Shown here: positions 45,092 to 56,407 of the stretch, one piece after another
Layout of the letters: every line of letters begins with the position of its first letter
Position numbering within the stretch: the stretch's first letter is position 1
Assembly: GCF_021729075.1 (NCBI RefSeq)
Contig: NZ_JAJSAQ010000003.1
Coordinates: 186,001-250,000, forward strand
Length of the DNA: 64,000 bases
Direction: 5' to 3'
Source: Microbulbifer guangxiensis
GTDB taxonomy: Bacteria > Pseudomonadota > Gammaproteobacteria > Pseudomonadales > Cellvibrionaceae
The notes under the pieces: model-generated
The model's input: the letters and a program-made list of their open reading frames with translations, nothing else
What the model was told of the DNA's origin: nothing
Databases searched by the model: none
Translations under genes and position numbers: made by a program

Positions 45092-45317
45092 GATTCGGCT
45101 CCTTTCGTGAGACGATGAATTTCACAACGGTTGACCGACACTCACAGGGATGGCCGACAAAAGGGACCTGCCGGTGTGTGAAGACCGTTAGCGAAAGTCT
45201 AGTAGCCGAATTTCAGTTTTTCCGGATCCAAAGCTGGGCTGCAAAACGCAATGCAAGGCATTCGCAAATACTGTTGATTGCGTTTGTTGCCGGAGCAGCG
45301 GGTGCTGTGCACTGCTG

Positions 45318-46667
45318 TCATGAAGCCTGTCGGTCACTGCGCTGTGGCAACCACAGCGAGACTTCCAGGCCGCCGCCGCTGCGGTTACGTAACTGCAGCC
45401 GCCCGCCGTGCGCCTCGACAATTTCACGGCACAGGGCCAGCCCCAGTCCCACCCCCTGCGGCTTGGTGGAGTAGAAGGGCAACAGGGCCTGTTGCAATAC
45501 CTTTTCACTCATGCCCGTGCCGCGATCGCGCACGATGATCTGCTGTGCCTGCCGGTTGCAGTGAACCTCGACTTCGATGTCGTCGACCGGGCTGCCGGCT
45601 TCAATGGCATTCTTCAGCAGGTTCAACAGGGCCTGTTCGATCTGCACCGGATCGAAATATCCCGGTCGCTCAGGCAGGCTGCCGCACAGGGCGAATCGGT
45701 GCAATGGCAGGAGGCGGTCCAGCAGGCGCTGCCACGGAACCTCTTCGCAACTGGGCGCCGGCAACTTGGCGAATCGCGCATAACCCTGGGTGAATTCCGT
45801 CAGGTGTCGGCAGCGCTCAGCAATGGTATCGAAAACCCTGGCCAGGGACTTGGCGTCTGCACTGCCCGCTTCCTCGTCGATGCGCTGCGCCAGCATCATA
45901 CCGCTGTGCGCCATGGAGGAGATGGGGGCAAGGGAGTTGTTCAGCTCGTGGCTGATCAGGCGGATCACTTTCTTCCACACCTGCACTTCGGCCCGGGTCA
46001 GCTCACGGGTCATATCGCGGATCAGGATGAGTCGGTGTTTCTGCGCATTCAGTGAAAATACGCTGTGGCCGACGTGCATGGTGTGGCTGCCATCGCTGTC
46101 AGTAAAGCTGAACAGGCCTTCCTCGTCCTTCTCGATCGCGCTGGCAAGCTCGACCGGGCAGTGCGGTAGCAATTTTGCGAGAGTCAGCCCCTGAATTGGA
46201 CGGCCGTGGTTGAGCAGGTGGCGGGCACTGCTGTTGGCATAGATTACGTGCCCGGACTGGTCGACCAGCAGCAGGGCCTGTGGCGAACTCTGGATGACGG
46301 TGTCCAGCAACAGTTCGCGCTGGTGGATGTGCGCCCGCTCGCGTCGAAGGATCTCGCCCACTTCATTGTAGAGCGTGGCGATTCGGCCGAGCTCGTCTTT
46401 GCGGTCCAGTGCAAGGGAGACGGAGAAATCCCCGTCGCGGAAATTCAACAGGCCGCCCTCGAGTGTGGAGAGGCCCCGCTGCAGCGGACCGGTGACCGTC
46501 CGTAACAGCAGTAATGCGATGGTCACTCCCAGCAGCATTCCACCGGTCCAGGCGAGGCCCTTGTCTGCGCCGAACCTGATTAGCAGGAAGGGTAAACTCG
46601 CTCCGACGAGGACAGCGACGAGGGTAACCGCGGTGATTCGCGCTTCAAGGGTCAGTCGCTGCCACAT
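45318..46667 (-). CDS. Sensor histidine kinase, NtrY-like
   Basis: 449 residues: two N-terminal helices (AVTLVAVLVGASLPFLLI, GGMLLGVTIALLLLRTV), HAMP (residues ~57-110), PAS (~120-220), HisKA with His240 in LISHELNNSLAPI, and HATPase with NLLKNAIEAG, DRGTGM and GVGLGLALC. Very short periplasmic loop, so it may sense the membrane or the ABC transporter. Starts on the stop of the regulator gene (TGATG). Last gene of the efflux operon. Confidence 0.92.
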   Translation of the reverse strand: MWQRLTLEARITAVTLVAVLVGASLPFLLIRFGADKGLAWTGGMLLGVTIALLLLRTVTGPLQRGLSTLEGGLLNFRDGDFSVSLALDRKDELGRIATLYNEVGEILRRERAHIHQRELLLDTVIQSSPQALLLVDQSGHVIYANSSARHLLNHGRPIQGLTLAKLLPHCPVELASAIEKDEEGLFSFTDSDGSHTMHVGHSVFSLNAQKHRLILIRDMTRELTRAEVQVWKKVIRLISHELNNSLAPISSMAHSGMMLAQRIDEEAGSADAKSLARVFDTIAERCRHLTEFTQGYARFAKLPAPSCEEVPWQRLLDRLLPLHRFALCGSLPERPGYFDPVQIEQALLNLLKNAIEAGSPVDDIEVEVHCNRQAQQIIVRDRGTGMSEKVLQQALLPFYSTKPQGVGLGLALCREIVEAHGGRLQLRNRSGGGLEVSLWLPQRSDRQAS

Positions 46668-48010
46668 CAGTAGGGAATACCATATTTTTCCAGGCGCCGG
46701 TAAAGCGCCTGACGGCTCAGGCCAAGCTCGCGAGCGGCCTGGGCGATGACGCCATCGCAGTCGGCCAGCGTGCGCTCCAGCAGTTCGCGGCTGGGCTCAA
46801 AGCTGATGTCCGGCCTGCTGGCTTTTTCCTGCACGGGCAGCGCCAGGGTCTGGGCATCGATGGTGTCCGACTGGCTCAGTACCGAGGCCCGTTGCATGGT
46901 GTTCTGCAGTTCGCGCACATTGCCGGGCCAGTGGTAGCGCACCAACATCTGTTGCGCATCGGGCCCGAGCTGTTTTCCCTCGCCGAGAAAGCTCCGGCCC
47001 AGGGGCAGGATGTCATCTGGTCGGTCGCACAGGGGCGGCAGCTGCAGCTCGATGACATTGAGCCGGTAGAACAGGTCCTGACGGAAGCGGCCCTTCTCGA
47101 TCAATGCCGGCAAATTCGCGTTGGTGGCACTGATCACGCGCACGCGCACCCGGCGGGTCTCACTGCTGCCGAGCCGCTGGAATTCGCCGGTCTGCAGTAC
47201 CCGCAGTAGTTTGACCTGACCGCTGGCAGACAGCTCACCGATTTCATCGAGAAACAGCGTGCCGCCGTCCGCAGCCTCGAAACGCCCCTGCCGGGTGCGG
47301 TTGCCAGCACCGGTATAGGCGCCGGGTTCGGCGCCGAACAGCTCTGCTTCCATCAGTTCTTCCGGCAGGGCGCCCACGTTCACCTTGATGTAGGGACCCT
47401 CTCGCAGTGATGAATTGGCTTGCAGGATATCGGCAATCTTTTCCTTACCGGCACCGTTGGGCCCGGTGATCAAAACGGGCACCTCGGAACGGGCCACCTG
47501 GGTGGCCATTTCCAGCAGTTTTTGCATGGCATCGCTGCGGTACACGATGCCCTGCAGGTCAAAGTTCTGTTGCAGCCGCTCGCGGGCCGCCAGCGACTGT
47601 TGCTGGCTCTGTCGCTGGCGCTGCTGGAGGTCATTGAGCTCCAGCAGGTTCTTGACCGTGGCGATCAGCTTGTTGTCATCCCATGGCTTGCCCAGGTAGT
47701 CGGCGGCTCCAGCCTTGACCAGCTCTACGGCCATTTCCAGCTGCGTCCACGCGGTGAGCAGGATTACCGGCAGGTCCGGACTGATATCGCGGATCGCGAA
47801 GAAGAGTTCGCGCCCCTCCTCGCCGGAGGTGGTATCCGCGGTAAAGTTCATGTCCTGGATGACCAGGTTGATATCCGGCTGTTCGCGCAGTGTCTGCAGG
47901 CCCGCCTGCGGGGTCAGGGCACTGACGGTTTCGATCCTGTGCAGGGACAGCAGCAACTCGAGGGCAGAGATGATGCCGGGGTTGTCGTCGATAACGAGGA
48001 CTTTATCCAT
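46667..48010 (-). CDS. Sigma-54-dependent response regulator
   Basis: 447 residues: receiver with phospho-acceptor Asp53 (VIQDMNF), AAA+ domain with Walker A TGPNGAGKE, the sigma-54 contact loop as GAYTGA (Tyr for the usual Phe), Walker B GTLFLDEIGEL, and a Fis-type HTH (ARELGLSRQALYRRLEKYGI). NtrC family. A sigma-54 promoter and a palindromic upstream site precede the operon it belongs to, suggesting self-activation. Confidence 0.94.
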   Translation of the reverse strand: MDKVLVIDDNPGIISALELLLSLHRIETVSALTPQAGLQTLREQPDINLVIQDMNFTADTTSGEEGRELFFAIRDISPDLPVILLTAWTQLEMAVELVKAGAADYLGKPWDDNKLIATVKNLLELNDLQQRQRQSQQQSLAARERLQQNFDLQGIVYRSDAMQKLLEMATQVARSEVPVLITGPNGAGKEKIADILQANSSLREGPYIKVNVGALPEELMEAELFGAEPGAYTGAGNRTRQGRFEAADGGTLFLDEIGELSASGQVKLLRVLQTGEFQRLGSSETRRVRVRVISATNANLPALIEKGRFRQDLFYRLNVIELQLPPLCDRPDDILPLGRSFLGEGKQLGPDAQQMLVRYHWPGNVRELQNTMQRASVLSQSDTIDAQTLALPVQEKASRPDISFEPSRELLERTLADCDGVIAQAARELGLSRQALYRRLEKYGIPY

Positions 48011-48036
48011 GCTTGAGCCCGGGATACGGTGATGAA

Positions 48037-48058
48037 GAACGGGCGCACGCGCCCGTTC
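48037..48058 (-). terminator. Attenuator-like hairpin before the regulator gene
   Basis: GAACGGGCG/CGCCCGTTC 9-bp stem, CACG loop, between the second permease and the regulator gene. No U-tract; it may lower expression of the regulator pair or protect the upstream mRNA. Confidence 0.5.
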
Positions 48059-48082
48059 CGGGAGAGGGAATTCTACAGCACT

Positions 48083-49288
48083 TTATACGCTGCGGGTGGC
48101 GGTTGCCGGTGAGATATTGGCCGCACGCAGTGCCGGTAGCAGCGCTGCAGCAAGGCTGACACCGAGCAGTGCCAGGGCGCAGGCGAGCGTTACCGTCAAC
48201 GGCAGGGCAGGCTGGTTGAACTCACTGACCAGGAAGCCGTTGAAGATCTGCGCGGCGGCAAAGCCCAGCAGGATACCGGTCGTGGCAATGATCAGGTTTT
48301 CCAGCAGGAAGTAACGACTGATCGCGGTACGGGTCGCACCCAGCGCGCGGCGCACGCCGATCTGCTTCTGGCGCTGGGTGATCCAGAACACCGTCAGGCC
48401 GACAACGCCCAGTGCCACGATAAAGGTCAGCAGGATGACTACAGCGGTGAGTACCTTGACCATGGTGTTGTCGCCGGCGTAGTACTGGTCTTTCTGTTCT
48501 TCCAGGGTATCGGAATTGATTACCCGGTTGGGATCGCGCTCCGCCAGCTTCTCCTCCACCAGTTTCAGCACTGCATCGCGCTGCCCCGGCTCGGCCCGCA
48601 CAATGTAAGTGAACCATTGGTCCATGATTGCCGGATAGAAAACGCCACGGCCGGCTATTGGTGAGTTGGGCCAGGGGCCGAGGTTGCGCTCGACGATGCC
48701 GACGATCTCGATGGGATGGTCGTCGCCCCCCCTGAAAATGGCGTTGCCGAGGGCATTGCCCTGCGGGAACATTTCGTCGGCCAACCTCTGCGTGACCACG
48801 GCCACCGTGGGGCGCTCGCTGCTGGTGGCGCCGACCTGCATGATTTCCTCCGGTGAAAAGCCACGGCCGGCCACCAGGTTCATTCCCAAAGCCTCGATAA
48901 AGTGTTCGTCAACGGTGTAGAAGTTGGCGGCGGTCGCGCCCACTTCCATATTGGGCTCGGTGTAGAAGCCGCTGGAGGAGCCACTGCCGGACAGCGGCAC
49001 GTGGTTGCTGATGGTGGCGCTGGCGACGCCCGGCAGGGCGCGGATCATGTCCAGGTCCAGGCGGAAAGCCTCGAATTTGTCGTAGTCCTTGGGAATGGCC
49101 AGGTAGCCAAACGTATTGATGTCCTCCACCGCGACACCGGTGGGCCGGGAGATACGCTCAGTCCGCTCGTCGATCACCACCAGGGCGTTGCTGACAATGG
49201 CCAGGGTCAGGCCCAGCTGCAGTGCAATTAGCAGGGCGGAGATCTTGTGGCGCCAGAGCGCCGATAAAATGGGTCTCAGTTCCAACAT
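48083..49288 (-). CDS. MacB/FtsX-type ABC permease (second)
   Basis: 401 residues: an N-terminal helix (KISALLIALQLGLTLAIVSNALVV), a large periplasmic MacB core domain, and three C-terminal FtsX helices (VVILLTFIVALGVVGLTVFWI, with QKQIGVRRALGAT). Pairs with the next permease and the ATPase. Exports or extracts a substrate, often peptides or lipids. Confidence 0.9.
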   Translation of the reverse strand: MLELRPILSALWRHKISALLIALQLGLTLAIVSNALVVIDERTERISRPTGVAVEDINTFGYLAIPKDYDKFEAFRLDLDMIRALPGVASATISNHVPLSGSGSSSGFYTEPNMEVGATAANFYTVDEHFIEALGMNLVAGRGFSPEEIMQVGATSSERPTVAVVTQRLADEMFPQGNALGNAIFRGGDDHPIEIVGIVERNLGPWPNSPIAGRGVFYPAIMDQWFTYIVRAEPGQRDAVLKLVEEKLAERDPNRVINSDTLEEQKDQYYAGDNTMVKVLTAVVILLTFIVALGVVGLTVFWITQRQKQIGVRRALGATRTAISRYFLLENLIIATTGILLGFAAAQIFNGFLVSEFNQPALPLTVTLACALALLGVSLAAALLPALRAANISPATATRSV

Positions 49289-49312
49289 GATATTTTCCTC
49301 TGATCTCGCGGC

Positions 49313-50626
49313 TCACTGGGTTTTCAGGTAGACGGAGGGATTCGTACGGCTGATACGCCAGGCCGGATACAGCCCCGCCAGCAGGCTGGAGAGCACGGCG
49401 AGGCCAATGGCGGCAATCATCATCGTCCAGTCCATGGCGGCGACGCGATCCATGTAGCCCATCTGTAACTGTCGGATAAGGCCCAGGCCGCCGAGCGTCA
49501 GCAGGATGCCCACCAGGCCGCCGGCCAGGCCCACGCAACCGCTTTCCACCAGGTGCTGGCTGAACACGGCGTTGCGACTGGCACCCAGGGCCCGTCGCAC
49601 ACCGGCCTCCGGCGCCTTGCGCAGGAATTTGGCCAGCAGCAGGGCCACAGCATTGACCAGGCAAACCAACAGGAACGCCAGTGACAGCCAGCTGAGCATG
49701 CGATCATCCCCATCGACCACCTCATTCAGCTGCAGCCATTCCGAAGGGTTGGTGAGACCAAACTTCAGCGGTCGGGGAAAGCGTCCCTGTGCCTTTTGGC
49801 CGCGGATATGTGCGGTCAGGAAATCGCGGTAGTCTTCAACTTGCTCCGGACTGTCCAGTTGCACCCAGTACTGCAGCCACACGACATCGCTGTTGAGGCG
49901 ATCCTCGTAGCTGTTGATCTCCTCGGCCTTCCAGCCGTTGTTGTTACCCCAGGGGTAAATCTCGAACTGCCGGTGCAGGCCAAACGGCAGGAATACTTCC
50001 GCGGAGTTATTGAAGCTGCCGTTATTCAGGTCGTGCACCTTGGGGCTGGGTTGCCAGTGCTCGGTCACGCCGACCACAGTAAAGAGCGCGCCATTGAAGT
50101 TAAGGCTGCGGCCCACGCTGTTTTCGCCACCGAACAGCTTTTCGTTGGTTTCCTCTGACAGCACGATCTGTTGCAGCGGACTGCTGTCCGCCTCCTCTGA
50201 CCAGGTGCCACCGTAAATAAAGTCAACGCCGAACAGGGCGAAGAAATCCCGGCTGGTAACCCGGGCACCGGCAACGAACGGGCGGATTTCCGAACCCTCT
50301 ACCGATATGGGGCCACCCCAGAGATGCATGGCCACCTGGTGGGTGGGGATGTCGGAGCGCAGCAGGCTCACGGCATCCTGGTAGGTCACCTGCCAGGGCA
50401 TTTCGCTCGGGTTATCCACTCCTTGGGTGGCGGACCAGCTGTCCAGCTGGACGGCATACAGCACCGCATCTTTTTCTGCCAGCGCGTTGCGCGACATCAT
50501 GTAATTGAGTGTCAGGGTGGTCATGGCCGCACCCACGCCCACGGCGATTGCGGCCACCATCAGAGAGCTCAGTATGGGAGTCGAGCGCAGGCTGCGGATG
50601 GCGAGGGAAAGGTAATAGCCGATCAT
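49313..50626 (-). CDS. MacB/FtsX-type ABC permease (first)
   Basis: 437 residues with the same layout as its neighbour: helix 1 (ILSSLMVAAIAVGVGAAMTTLTL), periplasmic domain, then three helices with RKAPEAGVRRALGAS. Different enough from the other permease to form a heterodimer. Confidence 0.9.
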   Translation of the reverse strand: MIGYYLSLAIRSLRSTPILSSLMVAAIAVGVGAAMTTLTLNYMMSRNALAEKDAVLYAVQLDSWSATQGVDNPSEMPWQVTYQDAVSLLRSDIPTHQVAMHLWGGPISVEGSEIRPFVAGARVTSRDFFALFGVDFIYGGTWSEEADSSPLQQIVLSEETNEKLFGGENSVGRSLNFNGALFTVVGVTEHWQPSPKVHDLNNGSFNNSAEVFLPFGLHRQFEIYPWGNNNGWKAEEINSYEDRLNSDVVWLQYWVQLDSPEQVEDYRDFLTAHIRGQKAQGRFPRPLKFGLTNPSEWLQLNEVVDGDDRMLSWLSLAFLLVCLVNAVALLLAKFLRKAPEAGVRRALGASRNAVFSQHLVESGCVGLAGGLVGILLTLGGLGLIRQLQMGYMDRVAAMDWTMMIAAIGLAVLSSLLAGLYPAWRISRTNPSVYLKTQ

Positions 50627-50639
50627 GGTGTTACCTCCC

Positions 50640-51341
50640 TTAGGCGATTTCCACAGCGGTGGGTGCGGCAGTCCGTTGCAGGTCGGAGACCTGGCCGTCG
50701 ACGACCTGGATATTGCGGTGCGCGCGGCGGGCGAGATCCGGGTCGTGGGTGACCATGACGATGGTGGTGCCCCACTCGTTGATGAATTCCAGCAGCTCCA
50801 TCACCTGGCGGGCCATCAGCGAGTCCAGGTTGCCGGTCGGTTCGTCCGCGAGCAGGAAGCGGGGTTCGCCGGCCAGGGCACGGGCGATGGCGACACGCTG
50901 TTGCTGGCCGCCGGACAGCTGTGCCGGCAGGTGTCTGGCCCGGGCTGACAGTCCCACCTGTTCCAGTACTTTTTCGATGCGCTTTTTTCGCTCTTTGGCA
51001 TTGAAGCCGCGGTAGCGCAGTGGAACGTCGATGTTGTCGAACAGGTTCAGGTCGGGGATCAGGTTGAAGCCCTGGAAGATGAAGCCGATCTTCTCGTTGC
51101 GCAGGCGCGAGCGCTGGTTGTCGTTCAGGCTGCTCACATCCTCCCCGTCCAGCAGGTACTGGCCACCCGTGGGTGTTTCCAGCAGGCCGGCGATATTCAG
51201 GAACGTGGTCTTGCCGGAGCCGCTGGGACCGGTGACGGAAACAAACTCTCCCTCGTTCACTTCCAGGCTGAAATCACGCAGCGCATGCGTTTCGATGGTG
51301 TCGGTGCGATAACTCTTACGGATGTTGTGCATTTTCAGCAT
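50640..51341 (-). CDS. MacB/LolD-type ABC ATPase
   Basis: 233 residues. Walker A GPSGSGKTT, Q-loop FQGFNLIPDL, signature LSGGQQQRVAIARAL, Walker B FLLADEPTGNLDS and a switch His (MVTHDP). Energises the two adjacent permeases. Confidence 0.95.
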   Translation of the reverse strand: MLKMHNIRKSYRTDTIETHALRDFSLEVNEGEFVSVTGPSGSGKTTFLNIAGLLETPTGGQYLLDGEDVSSLNDNQRSRLRNEKIGFIFQGFNLIPDLNLFDNIDVPLRYRGFNAKERKKRIEKVLEQVGLSARARHLPAQLSGGQQQRVAIARALAGEPRFLLADEPTGNLDSLMARQVMELLEFINEWGTTIVMVTHDPDLARRAHRNIQVVDGQVSDLQRTAAPTAVEIA

Positions 51342-51477
51342 GGTAGTTTCCCTTATCTCTAAAGTTTGTTCCGATGTGCCGGGCAGTCAGGCCCCGGGAT
51401 TATTTTCAAGTGACTCTGTCGCGCCACTGACAGCCCCTACTCGTGGGGCACGCTGTGAATACTTCCCTGTAAGCTCT

Positions 51478-51499
51478 CTGCGGCCATCCATGGCCGCAG
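51478..51499 (-). repeat. Inverted repeat between membrane-fusion and ATPase genes
   Basis: CTGCGGCCA/TGGCCGCAG, 9-bp stem with a TCCA loop, in the 240-base gap. Possibly an mRNA processing or attenuation element. Confidence 0.4.
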
Positions 51500-51581
51500 A
51501 AGGCCCCCCAAGCAGGACCTGTCAGTACCGCTTTCTCGTCGAGTTACGTGTTCTTTTCGAAGGTGCCTACAGCGGGGAAAG

Positions 51582-52883
51582 TTAATCCTTCAGCGCCACC
51601 AGCTGTCCCCGCTCCAGTTCTTCCGCGGCGGAAATAATGATCCGGTCGCCTTCCTGCAGGCCGGAGACGATCTCCACCTGGCTCAGCCCCAGGGCGCCGA
51701 TCTGGATCGGCACCCGTATGGCCTCGCCTTCGCCGTTAAGTTTCCATGCAAAGCGGCCACCGCTCTGGTCGAGGAAGCCACCGCGGCGTACCAGCATCAC
51801 GTCACTGCGGTTTTCCAGCAGGATGCGCGCGGTCAGGCGCAGGTTCTGGCGCAGGTTCTCGGGCTGCTCGCCGGTAAAGCGCACCCGGGCCTGTACCTGG
51901 TTGTCGATAACCTCGGGGGAGATGGCGGTGATCTCACCGGGCAGCTTGCGCCCGCTCAGGTTGATTTCCACGGCCATGGCGAGGCCCAGGTCATCGGCGT
52001 AGTTTTCCGGTACTGCGGCCTCCAGTTCGAAACTGGTGAGATCTACCACGGTCATCAGCGGCGCATTGCGGGCGACGGCGCTGCGCTGTGTCACAGCCAG
52101 GCTGCCCACGGTGCCATTGACCGGGGAGGTGATATGCAGCTCCTTGACCTTGCGCTCCAGCTCTTCCACCTGGAGTGTCTGCTGGGATAGCTGCAACTCG
52201 AGGGTGCGGGTTTCAAAGGCCAGGGCCTCCTGTTCCAACGCCGCATTCTGCTCCGCCTGCTCGTATTCCAGTCGGGCGCGGGCCAGATCGTCGGAGGCCT
52301 TTTCGAAATCCAGCTGGGAGATGATCTGCTTCTCCATCGACAGCTCGGCGCGCTTCAGCTCGCGCTGGGCGGCGGCCAGGGTAACCTTGGCCAGATCGGC
52401 GCGCTGGCGGTTCTCCAGTTGCTGGCGTTTGGCCTGGATTTTCTGTCGCTGCAGTTCCACATCCAGTTTGTTGAGCAGGGCCCGCTGCTGCGCCAGTTCG
52501 CTGTCCAGTTCCGGGCTCTCCACTTCTGCCAGCAGCTGTCCGGCCTGCACGGTGTCACCGGCCTTCACGGCAAACTTCACGATGCCCTGTGCCGGGCTGT
52601 AGAGGGTGGGGCTGTTGGCGGCCACTACCCGGCCCTGGACCATCAGGTCCCGGGTCAGGTCACCGCGTTCGACCTGGGCGATGTTGATCTGGGCCAGTGA
52701 CAGGGTGCCATCGACCCGGCCGCTGCTCACCCAACTGCTGATGCCCCAGTAGAGGAAAGCCAGCGTGCTGAGGGCGATGGCAGCCAGGCGGATATTGCGC
52801 GGCTTTTTCCAGGGGGGCGTTGCTTCCAGTACGACATCCTGCCCGGAGGTATCTCTGATCATTCTTGTTGTCCGTTCCTTCAC
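51582..52883 (-). CDS. HlyD/MacA-type membrane-fusion protein
   Basis: 433 residues: one N-terminal helix (IRLAAIALSTLAFLYWGISSW), a biotinyl-lipoyl half (SPAQGIVKFAVKAGDTVQAGQLLAEVESPE), a long coiled-coil hairpin (residues ~110-215, AQQRALLNKLDVELQRQ...), the returning lipoyl half (ITSPVNGTVGSLAV) and beta-barrel domain. Bridges the ABC pump to an outer-membrane channel (none encoded here). First gene of the efflux operon; sigma-54 promoter about 105 bases upstream. Confidence 0.92.
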   Translation of the reverse strand: MKERTTRMIRDTSGQDVVLEATPPWKKPRNIRLAAIALSTLAFLYWGISSWVSSGRVDGTLSLAQINIAQVERGDLTRDLMVQGRVVAANSPTLYSPAQGIVKFAVKAGDTVQAGQLLAEVESPELDSELAQQRALLNKLDVELQRQKIQAKRQQLENRQRADLAKVTLAAAQRELKRAELSMEKQIISQLDFEKASDDLARARLEYEQAEQNAALEQEALAFETRTLELQLSQQTLQVEELERKVKELHITSPVNGTVGSLAVTQRSAVARNAPLMTVVDLTSFELEAAVPENYADDLGLAMAVEINLSGRKLPGEITAISPEVIDNQVQARVRFTGEQPENLRQNLRLTARILLENRSDVMLVRRGGFLDQSGGRFAWKLNGEGEAIRVPIQIGALGLSQVEIVSGLQEGDRIIISAAEELERGQLVALKD

Positions 52884-52988
52884 TATCTCTTGGTTCCCGG
52901 GGTGGCCTGCCTCTGTGTGACGCGGCAGCCACCGGATTCGGATGCGGGGCCCGCCGGAATCTGCGACGGGCCGCTCTTGTTGTGAGAT

Positions 52989-53005
52989 AGCAAGGCTTAT
53001 GCCAG
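52989..53005 (-). promoter_or_regulatory. Sigma-54 promoter of the efflux operon
   Basis: Minus-strand CTGGCATAAGCCTTGCT matches YTGGCAC-N5-TTGCW with GG and GC separated by exactly 10 bases, as sigma-54 requires. It precedes the membrane-fusion gene on the correct strand. Confidence 0.7.
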
Positions 53006-53079
53006 CTTTTGGGGCTTCGCTAACCTCTTGAAATTAATAGAAGTTTTTATTTTTCTGGGTCCCGTGCGGCGGTGCCGGG

Positions 53080-53129
53080 TGTCCGCCAGGAGTGTCCGCT
53101 GTCCACCTGTCCGATGGCCGGACAGGTGG
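53080..53129. promoter_or_regulatory. Candidate enhancer (UAS) for the sigma-54 regulator
   Basis: Palindrome TGTCCGATGGCCGGACA (53108-53124; full 11-bp arms 53103-53113 / 53119-53129) about 105 bases upstream of the sigma-54 promoter, plus direct TGTCCG half-sites at 53080 and 53093. Typical position and layout for an NtrC-type binding region. The same hairpin could alternatively be a terminator-like structure in the SulP leader. Confidence 0.5.
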
Positions 53130-53217
53130 GGTTTCTTTATGGAGAACAGGGCTCGTGTTAGAGTGCGCGCCCTTTTTTTGATCAATTGTTGTTCATCCGC
53201 ACTGGATTCCCTTCACT

Positions 53218-54710
<1,493 letters not shown>

Positions 54711-54711
<1 letters not shown>

Positions 54712-55607
54712 TGAGCGACACGGACAATAACAATAAAGTTTCCCTCGTGAATGGCGGCGAGCCGGTCGTGCTGACCTGTGTCGATGGCTCCCGCTATACC
54801 GGCGCGGTCTGCGATTACGCAGCCTGGGTTGCCGGTCGCACCGGTGCGCCGGTCAAGCTTCTGCACAATATCGAGCGCAGCAATGTGCCCGCGGTCGCGG
54901 ACCTTTCCGGCAGTATCGGCTTCGGCAGCCAGGAAGAGTTGCTGGAGGAGCTCACCGCCCTGGAACAGCAGCGGTCGCAATTGCTGGTGCAGCAGGGCAA
55001 GCTGATGTTGCAGGCTGCCCGTGAGCGTGTCGCCCAGTCCGGCATCAGCCTGGTGGAAACCTGCCAGCGCCACGACAGTCTGCCCGAGTCCCTGGTGGCG
55101 CTGGAGGACCATATCCGCGTGCTGGTACTGGGCATCCGCGGTGAGGAACACGGTGAGGATAAGCAGGGGCTGGGTTCGCAGCTGGAAACTGTGGTGCGCT
55201 CACTGCACAAACCGATCCTGGTGGTGAACCAGGAATTTACCCCGCCGCAGCGAATCCTGCTTGCCTACGATGGCAGCGAGGCGGCGCGCAAGGCGCTGCG
55301 CATGGTCGCGGAAAGCCCCGCGTTTCGGGATATCGCCTGTCACCTGGTCTTTGTTGGTGAGCCGGAAAAAGCGGAGGCGCTACTGGCCGAGGCCAGTGGA
55401 GAACTGGAGGCGGCCGGCCTCAGCGTGACCGCCAACCGGCTGAGCGGTAAAACTGTCGAGGCACTGGTGGAGTACCAGCGTGAGCACAACATCGACCTCA
55501 CCGTGATGGGGGCCTTCAGCCACAACCGACTGCGGGATCTGCTGATGGGCAGCATCACCGCCAAGATGCTGTTGAATACCGAGAAGCCGCTGTTACTTTT
55601 GCGCTGA
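54711..55607 (+). CDS. Tandem-domain universal stress protein
   Basis: About 298 residues from ATG 54711 (GGAGGA upstream). Two UspA domains; the second is clear, ending GAFSHNRLRDLLMGSITAKMLLNTEKPLLLLR with the GxxxHxR / GS-type nucleotide motif. Coupled to the SulP gene by a one-base overlap, so it probably regulates or accompanies that transporter. Confidence 0.9.
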
Positions 55608-55622
55608 GCCGCTCAGTGAAAA

Positions 55623-55641
55623 GCCGGGCACCGGGCCCGGC
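55623..55641 (+). terminator. Hairpin after the universal stress gene
   Basis: GCCGGGC/GCCCGGC stem with a 5-nt loop shortly after the stop; no U-tract. Confidence 0.45.
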
Positions 55642-55774
55642 TCAGGGTATTGATTAGCCCCACGACGCCTTCCAAGAAGTTTCAAAGAAGGCTCAGTGGG
55701 GCCTGGCACTCTGTCTTAAATTCCGGCTTTTGATTTCCTTCTAATTGATGTCCAGGTTCACGGGCACGCATTTC

Positions 55775-56197
55775 TTATCCGGCGAGCCGCTGAATGCCGA
55801 GGGCGCTGTCGTTTTCCTCCCGTGCCTCGGCCACGGTCATACCGGCTTTCTTGTGCGGTGTCGGTTTGCCCTCTAGGTCCAGGGCCACAAACACAATTCG
55901 CTCCACCTGCAGGATCAACTCCCGGGTCTGTTTATTGCGCACCTCGCAGTGAATCGTAAGCGAAGTGCGACCGATATCGACCACCTCGAAACCGAACTCC
56001 ACCACGTCGCCGCAGAACGCCGAACTGACAAAATCAATTTCCGACATCAGCTTGGTGACCACCATCGGGGTACCCATCTGGCAGCCGGCAAAGATTGCGG
56101 CCTCCTCGTCGATCCAGGCCAGCAGCTGCCCACCGAACAGGCGCTGTGCCGGGTTCAGGTCCGCGGGTTTAACGAAATGACGGGAATAGTATTTCAT
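55775..56197 (-). CDS. Hotdog acyl-CoA thioesterase (YciA-like)
   Basis: About 140 residues from ATG 56197 (GAGAGGTAC upstream). Hotdog fold: PAQRLFGGQLLAWIDEEAAIFAGCQ holds the conserved NxxG-like motif and catalytic Asp/Glu; VDIGRTSLTIHCEVRNKQT follows. Hydrolyses acyl-CoA. Divergent from fabV. Confidence 0.88.
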   Translation of the reverse strand: MKYYSRHFVKPADLNPAQRLFGGQLLAWIDEEAAIFAGCQMGTPMVVTKLMSEIDFVSSAFCGDVVEFGFEVVDIGRTSLTIHCEVRNKQTRELILQVERIVFVALDLEGKPTPHKKAGMTVAEAREENDSALGIQRLAG

Positions 56198-56407
56198 GGG
56201 TACCTCTCTGCCTCTTGCGTGGATGGGGTGTGAGTGAACGGGGCCGCGATCCGTCGCGGTCCCTGCCGGCATAGCGCTCTGGGCAATGGTTCACTCACAG
56301 GGGAGGCTGCACTATCCGTGCCATATGCTGCGCAGCGCCGGAACTGGTGGTACGGGGCTTTGTGAACTTCTGGTCGGCAGTGGTCGATGCACCAGCGCCG
56401 GGCTCGC

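Noticed and set aside
53103..53129. Hairpin as SulP leader terminator
   Set aside because: No transcription source upstream on the plus strand (the neighbour is divergent); the enhancer reading fits better, although it is kept as an alternative.
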